Source: an uncultured Alphaproteobacteria bacterium
GTDB taxonomy: Bacteria > Pseudomonadota > Alphaproteobacteria > Caulobacterales > Caulobacteraceae
DNA length: 30,018 nt
Assembly (NCBI GenBank): GCA_903933475.1
Contig: CAIZKE010000033.1
Location: 1 to 30,018, forward strand
Reading direction: 5' to 3'
This document shows positions 22,597-30,018 of the stretch, piece by piece. The first letter of the stretch is position 1, and each line of letters opens with the position of its first letter. Under the pieces are notes generated by a model that saw nothing but the letters and a program-made list of their open reading frames with translations, made no database searches and was not told the DNA's origin. The position numbers and the translations under genes were made by a program.

Positions 22597-23582
22597 AGGC
22601 CGTCTGGTACGAGCGCACCGGACCCGCCCGGGAGGTCCTGCAGCACGGCGAGGTTCCCACGCCGAGACCCGGTCGCGGGCAGGTTTTGATCCGCGTCCAC
22701 GCCTCCGGGGTCAACCCCTCGGACGCCGGCATGCGGGCCGGTCCCGCCCCCATGGCCTATCCCCGCATCATCCCCAACAGCGACGGCGCCGGAGTGGTCG
22801 AGGCCGTCGGCCCGGAGACGCCGGCCCGCTGGGTCGGCCGCCGGGTCTGGTTCTACAACGGTCAAAGGAACGGCCGGGCCTTTGGCTCGGCGGCGGAATA
22901 CATCGAGCTCGACGCCGACCTCGTCACGCCCCTTCCCGACGCCGTGTCCTTTGCCGAGGGCGCGACCCTGGGCATTCCCTGCATGACCGCTCACCGCAGC
23001 GTCTTCGTCGCCGGACCGGTACAAGGGCGGACCGTCCTGGTCACCGGGGGCGCCGGCGCGGTGGGTCTCTACGCTGTCCAGCTGGCCAAGTGGGCAGGCG
23101 CCACGGTCATCGCCACCGTCAGCAGCGAGTCCAAGGCGGCCAGGGCGCAGGAGGCCGGCGCCGACCTCGTCGTCAACTACCGCTCGGAGGATGTCGCCGC
23201 CCGGGTCCGGGACTTCACTGGCGGTGCCGGGGTGGACCACGTGGTCGACGTGGATTTTGGCGGGAACCTGGCGGTCACCCTGGCCTGCGTGAAGGGTAAT
23301 GGGTCAGTGGCCTTCTACGCGACGAGGGGCGAGCCCGCGCCGACGGTCCCGGCCGGGGACCTGATGCGCCTCAACCTCAATGTGCACGGCGTCTACCTGC
23401 CGGTCAGCCCGCATGAGGCCCGGCGCCGGGCCCAGGCCGATATCCTGCAATGGATCTCCACGGGGACGCGGCTCCTGCCGGTCGCCGGCCGCCATGCCCT
23501 GGCGGACTGCGCGGCTGCCCATGAGCAGGTGGAGTCCGGGACCAAGGCGGGCACGGTCGTGGTCGAGCCCTTCGGGTCGTGA
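22593..23582 (+). CDS. NADPH:quinone reductase-like, zinc-independent medium-chain dehydrogenase
   Basis: This 329-aa protein has an N-terminal GroES-like domain (PRPGRGQVLIRVHASGVNPSD) and a Rossmann domain with VLVTGGAGAVGLYAVQLAKWAGATVIATVS. HVVDVDFGGNL follows. Zinc ligands of alcohol dehydrogenases are absent, as in the quinone oxidoreductase branch. It would reduce quinones or activated alkenes with NADPH in the cytosol. The ATG follows GGAGC. Its TGA overlaps the GTG of the next gene (GTGA), so the two are coupled. Confidence 0.92.
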   Translation: MKAVWYERTGPAREVLQHGEVPTPRPGRGQVLIRVHASGVNPSDAGMRAGPAPMAYPRIIPNSDGAGVVEAVGPETPARWVGRRVWFYNGQRNGRAFGSAAEYIELDADLVTPLPDAVSFAEGATLGIPCMTAHRSVFVAGPVQGRTVLVTGGAGAVGLYAVQLAKWAGATVIATVSSESKAARAQEAGADLVVNYRSEDVAARVRDFTGGAGVDHVVDVDFGGNLAVTLACVKGNGSVAFYATRGEPAPTVPAGDLMRLNLNVHGVYLPVSPHEARRRAQADILQWISTGTRLLPVAGRHALADCAAAHEQVESGTKAGTVVVEPFGS

Positions 23583-23956
23583 TCCCCCCCGAAGACGCCA
23601 TTCGCGCCCGGCGGCGGCTGACCAACCGGTTCATCGCCGGGCGGGAGGCGGCCCGCCTCGGGCCGGTCTTCCTGCCGGTAGCGGTGGTGATCGCCGGCGA
23701 CGGCTCGGTCATCACCGGCCGCGACGCCATCCTCGCCGCCTTCGCCGCCCAGTTCGCAGACCTGGGTTTCAGCGGCTATGTCCGAACGCCCGAGCGCATT
23801 GAGGTGGATGCAGCGGGAGATCGCGCCGCCGAGCAGGGCCGCTGGACCGCCGCCTGGAAGGATGCACCGTCCCAGTCGGGTCCCTACCTCGCAGTCTGGC
23901 GCCGGGTTACGGGTCAGTGGATGATCGAGTCCGAGACCTTCGTGACCACGGCTTGA
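23579..23956 (+). CDS. SnoaL-like/NTF2-fold protein (DUF4440 type)
   Basis: This 125-aa protein starts at GTG 23579 inside the stop of the quinone reductase. It has a helical start (PEDAIRARRRLTNRFIAGREAARL) and strands typical of the NTF2 cone fold (FLPVAVVIAGDGSVITGRDAILAAFAAQFADLGFSGYVRTPERIEV), ending with GRWTAAW and VWRRVTGQWMIESETFV. Proteins of this type are small enzymes or ligand-binding domains. No catalytic residues can be assigned. Tight coupling suggests it acts with the reductase or on the same substrate class. Confidence 0.75.
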   Translation: MIPPEDAIRARRRLTNRFIAGREAARLGPVFLPVAVVIAGDGSVITGRDAILAAFAAQFADLGFSGYVRTPERIEVDAAGDRAAEQGRWTAAWKDAPSQSGPYLAVWRRVTGQWMIESETFVTTA

Positions 23957-23965
23957 GACGCGCCT

Positions 23966-24331
23966 ATGACCCCGACCCTCTTTGGCATCAAGGCCTGCGA
24001 TACGGTGGCCAAGGCCCGCGCCTGGCTGGCGGATCGAGGCATCGCCTATGACTTTCATGACTACAAGACCCAAGGCATTGACGCTGAACGTCTGGGTCAG
24101 TGGGTTGAGGAGCTGGGCTGGGACAAGGTCCTGAACCGCGCAGGCACGACCTTCCGCAAACTGCCTGAGGCCGACCGGACCGATCTCGACGCGGCCAAGG
24201 CCATCGCCCTGATGGTGGCCCAGCCCTCGATGATCAAACGGCCCCTGCTCGATCTGGGGGATCGGCGGGTGCTCGGCTTTAAGCCCGGACTCTATGAGGC
24301 GGTGTTTGGTGAGGACGGCTCCGAGGCCTGA
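23966..24331 (+). CDS. yffB: YffB/ArsC-family thioredoxin-fold protein
   Basis: This 121-aa protein matches E. coli YffB along its length: GIKACDTVAKARAWLADRGIAYDFHDYK, ELGWDKVLNRAGTTFRKL and KRPLLDLGDRRVLGF. Cys11 is the single active-site-type cysteine (KACDT). The ArsC fold includes arsenate reductases and the Spx regulators, but the YffB branch has no proven reductase activity; glutathione-related thiol chemistry is suspected. It begins 9 nt after the SnoaL-like gene, so it belongs to the same transcript, and it converges on secA. Confidence 0.88.
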   Translation: MTPTLFGIKACDTVAKARAWLADRGIAYDFHDYKTQGIDAERLGQWVEELGWDKVLNRAGTTFRKLPEADRTDLDAAKAIALMVAQPSMIKRPLLDLGDRRVLGFKPGLYEAVFGEDGSEA

Positions 24332-24433
24332 AGCCGTCGCTACAGGTCGGTGAAGCCGGAGCGTCTGTAGAAGGCGTCGGCCTGTTCGATCTGCCGGGTG
24401 GGGAAGGCCCCGGCGTCAGCGGGACCAGGGACC

Positions 24434-27190
24434 TCAAACCAGCGCCCCGTGACAGTGCTTGAACTTGCGGCCCGAGCCGCAGGGGCAGGCTGCGTTGCGC
24501 CCGGTCTGCTGCCAGCCGTCGGGCAGGGCGGAGAAGGGCAGGGCCTGCCTCTGCTCCACCGACAGGCCGTCTGGCAGGAGGCCCATCTGCGCGGCGTTCT
24601 CGCCGGTCAGGGGGTCGAGGTGGATCTCCTGGAAGGCCAGAGGCGGCGGCTCGGGGTCCGCAAACTGGAACTCGACCGTCATGTGCCAGCGGGTGACGTT
24701 GTGGCGCAGGTCCACCAGCAACCGCTCGAACAGGGAGAAGGCCTCGGTCTTGTACTCGTTCAGCGGGTCCCGCTGGCCATAGCCGCGCAGGCCGATCACG
24801 TTGCGCAGGTGATCCAGGTGGGTCAGGTGCTCGCGCCATTGCAGGTCGATGGTCTGGAGCAGGAAGCTCTTTTCGATCATCCGCATCTGGGCGGGGCTGA
24901 TCAGGGCCTCGCGCTCCTGGACGCGGGCATCGGAGGCGGCCAGGAGGCGTTCCTCGATCTCTTCATTGGCAATGCCTTCCTCGGCCGCCCATTGGGCGAC
25001 GGGGGCGTCGAGGCCGAGGACCGACTGGGTCTGCTCAGCCAGGCCCTCCACGTCCCACTGCTCGGCATAGGCCTTGGGCGGCAGGTGCCGGCGGACCAGG
25101 TCGGCGATGGTGTCGCGGCGCATTTCCGCCGTCACGTCCGAGAGGTCCTCGTCGGCCATGAACTCAGCGCGCTGCTCGAAGACCGCCTTGCGCTGATCGT
25201 TGACCACGTCGTCGTACTTCAGGAGGTTCTTGCGGATCTCGTAGTTTCGCTGCTCGACGCGCTTCTGGGCGGTGGCGATGGCGTTGTTCAGCCACTTGTG
25301 GGTGATGGCCTCGCCGTCCTGGACCCCAAAGGTGCGCATGATGGCGTCCAGCCGCTCGCCGGCGAAGATGCGCAGGAGGTCGTCCTCGCAGGACAGGAAG
25401 AACTTGGACCGCCCCGGGTCGCCCTGGCGACCGGTCCGGCCGCGCAGCTGGTTGTCGATCCGCCGGCTCTCGTGGCGCTCGGTGCCCAGCACGAACAGGC
25501 CGCCGGCCGCGAGGGACTGGGCCTTGAGGCCGGCGATCTCGGCCTCGAGTTCGGTCTTGCGGGCGATCACCTGGTCCGGGCTCACCTCAATGCCCAGGCC
25601 ACGCTGCTCGTCCTGCCAGCGCAGGACCCGCATGTCGATATTGCCGCCCAGCTGGATGTCGGTGCCCCGTCCGGCCATGTTGGTGGCGATGGTCACGGCC
25701 CCGGGGATACCGGCGTCAGCGACGATCACCGCCTCCTGCTCGTGATAGCGGGCGTTCAGGACGTTGTGCGGGATGCCCTTCCGCGCCTTGCCGTCGACCT
25801 CGAAGGTGTGGGCATTCAGCAGGGTCGAAAGGGACTCGGATTTCTCGATCGAGACCGTGCCCACCAGGATGGGCTGGCCGCGGACATGGCAGTCCTCGAT
25901 CTGCTTGAGGATGGCGCGGTTCTTCTCGGCCTCCGTACGATAGACCTCGTCATCGTCGTCGATCCGGGCGACCGGCCGGTTGGTCGGGATTTCGCTGACG
26001 TCCATCTTGTAAATGTCGGCGAATTCCTGGGCCTCAGTCGCGGCCGTGCCCGTCATGCCCGACAGCTTGGTGTAAAGGCGGAAGTAGTTCTGGATGGTTA
26101 CGGAGGCGAGGGTCTGGTTCTCGGGCTGGACGTGCGCGCCTTCCTTGGCCTCGATGGCCTGGTGCAGGCCCTCGGACAGGCGGCGGCCCTGCATCATCCG
26201 GCCCGTAAACTCGTCGATCAGCACCACCTCGCCTGAGCGGACGATGTAGTCCTTCTCGCGGGTGTAGAGGACATTGGCCTTCAGGGCCTGGTTCACGTGG
26301 TGCACGACCGTAACGTTGGCGGCGTCGTAGAGGCCGGTGGTGTCCTCCTCCAGGTGGTCGCCCGCCTTCAGCATCTCCTCGACGGTCTCGGCACCCTCCT
26401 CGGTAAGGATGACCTGCCTCTGCTTCTCGTCGTGGTCGAAGGTCGAGGTATCCTTGATCAGTTCCTTCACCAGGGCATCGACGGTCCGGTAGAAATCCGA
26501 GCGGTCCTCTGTGGGTCCCGAGATGATGAGGGGGGTGCGCGCCTCGTCGATCAGGATCGAGTCCACCTCGTCGACGATGACGAAGTTGTGGCCCCGCTGC
26601 ACCATCTCGTCGAGCTCGTAGACGAGGTTGTCACGGAGGTAGTCGAAGCCGAATTCGTTGTTGGTGCCGTAGGTGATGTCGGACGCATAGGCCGCCTTGC
26701 GCTGGCCCTGGCTGAGGCCGTGGACGATGACGCCGACCGACAGTCCGAGGAAGCGGTAGACCTGGCCCATCCAGTCGCCGTGCAATTGGGCGAGGTAGTC
26801 GTTGACGGTGATGACATGGACGCCCTTGCCCGCCAGGGCGTTCAGGTAGACCGGCGAGGTGGCGACCAGGGTCTTGCCCTCGCCGGTACGCATCTCGGCG
26901 ATGCCGCCCTCATGCAGGACGATCCCGCCGACCAGCTGGACGTCGAAATGGCGTTGGCCGAGCACCCGCCGGGACGCCTCTCGCACCACGGCGAAGGCTT
27001 CCTCCAGCAGCTGGTCCAGGGTCTCGCCGCGCCCGAGGCGCTCACGAAATTCGACGGTCTTGGCCCTCAGCGCCTCGTCGCTCAACGCCTGGATGTTGGG
27101 CTCGAGGCTGTTGATCTTCGCCACCCTGCCCGCGAGGGCCTTGACCTTACGGTCATTTGAAGAGCCGAAGATTCGCTGGAAGATGCTCAC
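24434..27190 (-). CDS. secA: Preprotein translocase ATPase SecA
   Basis: This 918-aa motor drives proteins through SecYEG. It shows Walker A (MRTGEGKT, about residues 100-107), VNDYLA, the Walker B-like DEVDSIL, the preprotein cross-linking region (SGMTGTAATE), GRGTDIQLGGN, and the second ATPase segment with RGRTGRQGDPG. The helical wing/scaffold regions follow. The C-terminal zinc-binding SEC-C motif (CPCGSGRKFKHCHG) that binds SecB is complete. The start is GTG 27190, giving the usual MSIFQRIFGSSNDR beginning; the ribosome site is weak. A TTGACA-type promoter lies at 27284-27312. Confidence 0.98.
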   Translation of the reverse strand: MSIFQRIFGSSNDRKVKALAGRVAKINSLEPNIQALSDEALRAKTVEFRERLGRGETLDQLLEEAFAVVREASRRVLGQRHFDVQLVGGIVLHEGGIAEMRTGEGKTLVATSPVYLNALAGKGVHVITVNDYLAQLHGDWMGQVYRFLGLSVGVIVHGLSQGQRKAAYASDITYGTNNEFGFDYLRDNLVYELDEMVQRGHNFVIVDEVDSILIDEARTPLIISGPTEDRSDFYRTVDALVKELIKDTSTFDHDEKQRQVILTEEGAETVEEMLKAGDHLEEDTTGLYDAANVTVVHHVNQALKANVLYTREKDYIVRSGEVVLIDEFTGRMMQGRRLSEGLHQAIEAKEGAHVQPENQTLASVTIQNYFRLYTKLSGMTGTAATEAQEFADIYKMDVSEIPTNRPVARIDDDDEVYRTEAEKNRAILKQIEDCHVRGQPILVGTVSIEKSESLSTLLNAHTFEVDGKARKGIPHNVLNARYHEQEAVIVADAGIPGAVTIATNMAGRGTDIQLGGNIDMRVLRWQDEQRGLGIEVSPDQVIARKTELEAEIAGLKAQSLAAGGLFVLGTERHESRRIDNQLRGRTGRQGDPGRSKFFLSCEDDLLRIFAGERLDAIMRTFGVQDGEAITHKWLNNAIATAQKRVEQRNYEIRKNLLKYDDVVNDQRKAVFEQRAEFMADEDLSDVTAEMRRDTIADLVRRHLPPKAYAEQWDVEGLAEQTQSVLGLDAPVAQWAAEEGIANEEIEERLLAASDARVQEREALISPAQMRMIEKSFLLQTIDLQWREHLTHLDHLRNVIGLRGYGQRDPLNEYKTEAFSLFERLLVDLRHNVTRWHMTVEFQFADPEPPPLAFQEIHLDPLTGENAAQMGLLPDGLSVEQRQALPFSALPDGWQQTGRNAACPCGSGRKFKHCHGALV

Positions 27191-27283
27191 GAGATGGGTC
27201 CGGACCTGTGCGGGGTGAGGAGGGCGGTGTGTCCTGAAGACCTGCCGGGAGCCCGGAAAACCCGCTTCCTCCGGGGTGGCCGT

Positions 27284-27312
27284 GACTTAAGCACCCCCCC
27301 CTTCACTGTCAA
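27284..27312 (-). promoter_or_regulatory. Probable secA promoter
   Basis: On the minus strand TTGACA (27307-27312) is followed, after an unusual G8 run, by GCTTAAGTC (27284-27292). This fits the alphaproteobacterial housekeeping pattern (TTGACG, then GCTANAWC). It is about 95 bp upstream of the secA GTG. Confidence 0.5.
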
Positions 27313-27404
27313 CGCGAAGCGCCCGCGACTGGCCGTGCTTTGCAAGGGCCACCCGGAAGGTCTAGGGACAGGTCCTGAACCGTTTTCTCAGGGGTTTCGC
27401 GGGC

Positions 27405-28358
27405 ATGTTCCAGCACCTCACCCGTCTCCGGCAGGCCCGCCCGCTCGCCGCCGTTCTGCTGGTTGGAGGCCTTCTCCTGTCCGGATGCGACGGCCGCCAG
27501 AAGGCGGAAGCCCCGCCCGAACCCGGAGACGTGGTGGTGGCTCGGGTCGAGGGCGCACCCATCTGGACCTCCGACGTCAAGCGCGAGGCGGTCGCCCAGG
27601 GCCTGATTGGCGAGGGCGAGCCCCTGGACCCCGCGTCTGACCCCTTTCGGCGCAATACCGACGAGGTGATCGACCGGCGGCTGCTGGCCGCTGAGGCGAC
27701 CCGGCGCAAGCTCGACCGGGATCCGGCCGTCCAACGGCGTCTGGCGGCTGCCCGCGAGCGGATCCTGGCGGACCTGGTGGTCGACTCCACCGTCTCCGGC
27801 GCCATCAGCGAGTCCGCCATCCGCGGCCTCTACCAGGAGCAGGTGCGACTCTCACGCCAGACCGAGGAGCTCCGCGCCCGCCAGATCGTAGTCGCGACCC
27901 AGGCCGAGGCCGATGCGGTCCGCAGGCTCCTGGGGTCCGGCGGGTCCTTCGAGGCCCTCGCCATGGAGCGCAGCGTGGATGCAGCGACGCGGTTCAATGG
28001 CGGCGACCTCGGCTATTTCACGGTCGACATCATGCCGGATTCCTATGCGGCGGCCCTCAAGACCGCCAAGGCCGGCCAGACCGTCGGGCCTTTTCCGGTC
28101 GAGGGCGGATGGGCCGTCGTCAGGATCGAGGACCGCCGTCCCGAGGTGCCCATCTCCCTGGAGGCTGCGCGCCCGCAGATTGTCCGCTTCCTGACCTACG
28201 ACCAGGTGCGCGACCTTCTCGAGAAACTCCGGGGTCAGGCCAAGGTACAGACCTTCCTGAAGACCACGTCCGATGTTCCCGGCCAGCCCCGGGAGCCCGC
28301 CGCAGCCCCGCCTGCGACGGATCCGCTGCCGAACCGCACGGAGGGGAAGGTGCCATGA
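27405..28358 (+). CDS. Parvulin-type peptidyl-prolyl isomerase lipoprotein
   Basis: This 317-aa protein has a lipoprotein signal peptide with lipobox LLLSGC (Cys28), so it should be anchored on the periplasmic side of a membrane. A SurA/PrsA-like N-terminal chaperone region follows (VVARVEGAPIWTSDVKREA, DEVIDRRLLAAEA). A PpiC rotamase domain comes next, at about residues 150-250 (ARQIVVATQAEADAVRRLL, FNGGDLGYFTVDIMPDSYAAAL, VGPFPVEGGWAVVRIEDRRP), and then a Pro/Ala-rich tail. It probably helps fold exported proteins, which suits its place divergent from secA. Its TGA overlaps the argJ ATG (ATGA). Confidence 0.92.
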   Translation: MFQHLTRLRQARPLAAVLLVGGLLLSGCDGRQKAEAPPEPGDVVVARVEGAPIWTSDVKREAVAQGLIGEGEPLDPASDPFRRNTDEVIDRRLLAAEATRRKLDRDPAVQRRLAAARERILADLVVDSTVSGAISESAIRGLYQEQVRLSRQTEELRARQIVVATQAEADAVRRLLGSGGSFEALAMERSVDAATRFNGGDLGYFTVDIMPDSYAAALKTAKAGQTVGPFPVEGGWAVVRIEDRRPEVPISLEAARPQIVRFLTYDQVRDLLEKLRGQAKVQTFLKTTSDVPGQPREPAAAPPATDPLPNRTEGKVP

Positions 28359-29794
28359 GCCGCAAGCCCGAAAAGCCCGAGGCCTCCGCCCCGCGCCGCC
28401 GCGCCGCCGCCACGCCGGTCGAGGTGGTAGGTCAGACCTTCGAGAAGGCCCTGGATCCGCTCACCTCAGCGCTCAAGCGGGCCTCTCTGAGGCGCGCCGA
28501 CCGGCAGGCGAGGGCCTTCGACCGTCCCCCGCCTGAGGCGGCTATGCCGGCCAAGGGTGCCTTGCCTGTTTCGCCCCTCGCCGTTCCCTTTCCGCGCATT
28601 CCCCCCATCGAGGGCGTGGAGATCGCCACCGGCCGGGCTGGTTTTTACAAGCACGAACGCGAGGACCTGCTGGTCATGCGCTTTGCCGAGGGCACAAGCG
28701 TCGCCGGGGTCTTCACGCGGCACGGCGTGGGCTCGGCACCGGTAGATTGGTGTCGGCGGGTCCTGGCCCAGTCCCAGGGCGAGGACGCCCGGGCCCTGGT
28801 GGTGAACGCCGGCTGCGCCAATGCCTTCACGGGCAAGCCCGGGGCGGACGCCGCCCGCCGGGTCGCCTCGGCCGTGGCCAAGCGGTTCGACTGCCGCCAG
28901 CGCGACGTCATGCTGGCCTCTACAGGCGTCATCGGCGTGCTCCTGGACGATGTGAAGATCACCCAGCGCCTGCCCGAGGCCGAGGCCGCCCTGGCCTCCG
29001 ACGCCTGGTCGGCCGCCTCCCGGGCAATCATGACCACCGACACTTTTCCCAAGGGGGCCTTCGCCGAGGCCCAGATCGACGGGGAGACGGTCCGGATCGC
29101 GGGCATCTGCAAGGGTTCGGGCATGATCGCCCCAGACATGGCCACCATGTTGGCCTTCGTCGCCACGGACGCCGATATTGCTCCCAATGCCCTGCAGACC
29201 CTGGCCAGCCTCTACACGCGCTCGACCTTCAACTGCGTGACGGTGGATGGCGACCGTTCCACCAACGACACCCTCCTCCTGTTCGCCACCGGCAAGTCCG
29301 GGGCGCCGCGGATCAGCCGGGCGGGCGACCGCCGGCTGGCGGACTTCCGGGAGAAGCTCGAGGCGGTCCTCCTGGACCTCGCCCTGCAACTGGTGCGGGA
29401 CGGGGAGGGGGCGACCAAGTTCGTGCGCATCAATGTCTCGGGCGCGGAAAGCCCCGCCTCGGCCCGCAAGATCGCCCGGACCATCGCCGAGAGCCCCCTG
29501 GTCAAGACTGCCTTCGCTGGTGAGGACGCCAACTGGGGTCGGATCGTCATGGCGGTGGGCCGCGCCGACGAGCCCATCGACCGGACCCGGTTGAGGGTCC
29601 AGTTCGGAGCCCTCGTTGCCGCCCAGGATGGTCTGATCTCTCCCACCTACGATGAGGCGAAGATGAGCGCCTACATGCAGCAGGCCGAGCTGGAGGTCAG
29701 TGTCGACGTCGGCGTCGGCCGGGGCTCCGCTACGATCTGGACCTGCGACCTGACCAAGCAGTACGTGGCCATCAACGGGGATTACCGGAGCTAG
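28355..29794 (+). CDS. argJ: Bifunctional ornithine acetyltransferase/N-acetylglutamate synthase
   Basis: This 479-aa enzyme recycles the acetyl group in arginine synthesis. The core has RAGFYKHEREDLLVMRF, VNAGCANAFTGKPG, STGVIGVLL, and the self-cleavage site KGSGMIAPDMATMLAF, where Thr264 becomes the N-terminal nucleophile of the beta chain. Later come NCVTVDGDRSTNDT and GEDANWGRIVMAVGR. About 65 residues precede the family start (LPVSPLAVPFPRIPPIEG); this Arg/Ala-rich extension is not part of the usual ArgJ. ATG 28355 is coupled to the parvulin gene by ATGA. A start closer to the core (ATG at 28544) is possible but has no clear ribosome site. Confidence 0.96.
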   Translation: MSRKPEKPEASAPRRRAAATPVEVVGQTFEKALDPLTSALKRASLRRADRQARAFDRPPPEAAMPAKGALPVSPLAVPFPRIPPIEGVEIATGRAGFYKHEREDLLVMRFAEGTSVAGVFTRHGVGSAPVDWCRRVLAQSQGEDARALVVNAGCANAFTGKPGADAARRVASAVAKRFDCRQRDVMLASTGVIGVLLDDVKITQRLPEAEAALASDAWSAASRAIMTTDTFPKGAFAEAQIDGETVRIAGICKGSGMIAPDMATMLAFVATDADIAPNALQTLASLYTRSTFNCVTVDGDRSTNDTLLLFATGKSGAPRISRAGDRRLADFREKLEAVLLDLALQLVRDGEGATKFVRINVSGAESPASARKIARTIAESPLVKTAFAGEDANWGRIVMAVGRADEPIDRTRLRVQFGALVAAQDGLISPTYDEAKMSAYMQQAELEVSVDVGVGRGSATIWTCDLTKQYVAINGDYRS

Positions 29795-29851
29795 GGCCGC
29801 AGGCTGCGGGTCGACCTCCTTGCCCCGGGGGCGGAGGTGGCCAGCCGACAG

Positions 29852-29896
29852 GCCATTGACCCCCTCAGTCGGCTGCGCCGACAGCTCCCCCTTGGG
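29852..29896 (+). repeat. 45-bp direct repeat, copy 1
   Basis: This copy is identical to 29974-30018. It contains two hairpin halves: GTCGGCTGCGCCGAC and the beginning of GCTCCCCC-TT-GGGGGAGC. It forms the left arm of the palindromic block downstream of argJ. Confidence 0.92.
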
Positions 29897-29964
29897 GGAG
29901 CAATTGGCTCTCTTATTCCTCCCCATCAGGGGGAGGTGGCGCGCGAAGCGGGCCGGAGGGGGTC
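29858..29964. repeat. 107-bp palindromic intergenic repeat block after argJ
   Basis: The block is bounded by GACCCCCTC (29858-29866) and its exact complement GAGGGGGTC (29956-29964). Inside are three hairpins: GTCGGCTGCGCCGAC, GCTCCCCC-TT-GGGGGAGC (29884-29901) and CCTCCCC-ATCA-GGGGGAGG. It could act as a bidirectional terminator, but there is no T-run, so it is better called an interspersed palindromic repeat. A second block starts at about 29974 and is cut by the window end. Confidence 0.82.
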
Positions 29965-29973
29965 AGCTGAGGC

Positions 29974-30018
29974 GCCATTGACCCCCTCAGTCGGCTGCGC
30001 CGACAGCTCCCCCTTGGG
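29974..30018 (+). repeat. 45-bp direct repeat, copy 2 (cut by the window end)
   Basis: This copy is identical to 29852-29896, 122 bp downstream. It is the left arm of a second palindromic block that continues past the window. Confidence 0.9.

Noticed and set aside
24398..26236. 612-codon plus-strand frame opposite secA
   Set aside because: It is a high-GC shadow of secA with composition typical of antisense frames and no domain.
1..30018. CRISPR array, rRNA, prophage or plasmid origin
   Set aside because: No regularly spaced short repeats, rRNA motifs, phage structural genes or replication genes were seen.

Overview
The window is high-GC, gene-dense DNA of alphaproteobacterial character, most like Caulobacterales (Caulobacter, Phenylobacterium, Brevundimonas). 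The signs are GC-rich codon third positions, many 4-nt ATGA/GTGA gene overlaps, PyrC-, SecA- and ArgJ-type proteins, and a palindromic intergenic repeat of a type I recall from alphaproteobacteria. The taxon is inferred; there is no rRNA in the window.

Layout. (1) 1-7.2 kb: the end of an FAD disulfide oxidoreductase gene, then a minus-strand operon (nucleoside transporter, CDP-alcohol phosphatidyltransferase, DUF1499 protein, and an FAD oxidoreductase of the family often fused to SelD). It lies behind pyrC, with a divergent SPFH protein. (2) 7.2-9.9 kb: two overlapping photolyase/cryptochrome-like genes; the upstream one appears to have its domains in permuted order. (3) 10.0-15.8 kb: a selenocysteine island. 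selA is divergent from selB, which is followed 13 nt later by the UGA-reading tRNA-Sec gene (selC), a thioredoxin-fold fusion protein and a UGSC-family selenoprotein. The selenoprotein's in-frame TGA (15577-15579) would be read as Sec at residue 93, and a bacterial-type SECIS hairpin sits about 20 nt downstream. selD is not in the window. (4) 16.0-19.2 kb: a coupled operon of PhyH dioxygenase, aldo/keto reductase and alpha/beta hydrolase, followed by a DUF1801 protein.

(5) 19.2-21.8 kb: an accessory islet. It holds three small cargo modules: a 56-aa basic protein, a HigBA-type toxin-antitoxin pair and a P-loop kinase. These are separated by inverted terminal repeats and by decayed copies of a REP-associated tyrosine (IS200-like) transposase gene. 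The islet lies between an intact NUDIX gene and a second, diverged copy of that gene's last 135 bp. (6) 21.8-30.0 kb: core genes again: NUDIX hydrolase, quinone reductase, SnoaL-like protein, YffB/ArsC-like protein, secA, a parvulin lipoprotein and argJ, ending in a palindromic repeat block.

How the parts connect. SelA, SelB and tRNA-Sec form the Sec insertion machinery, and the operon places them directly with a protein that needs them. The CxxC thioredoxin-fold protein encoded immediately upstream is the natural candidate partner of the Sec-containing redox centre. The best candidates for poorly described biology are this selenoprotein pair and the repeat-bounded cargo array in the islet.
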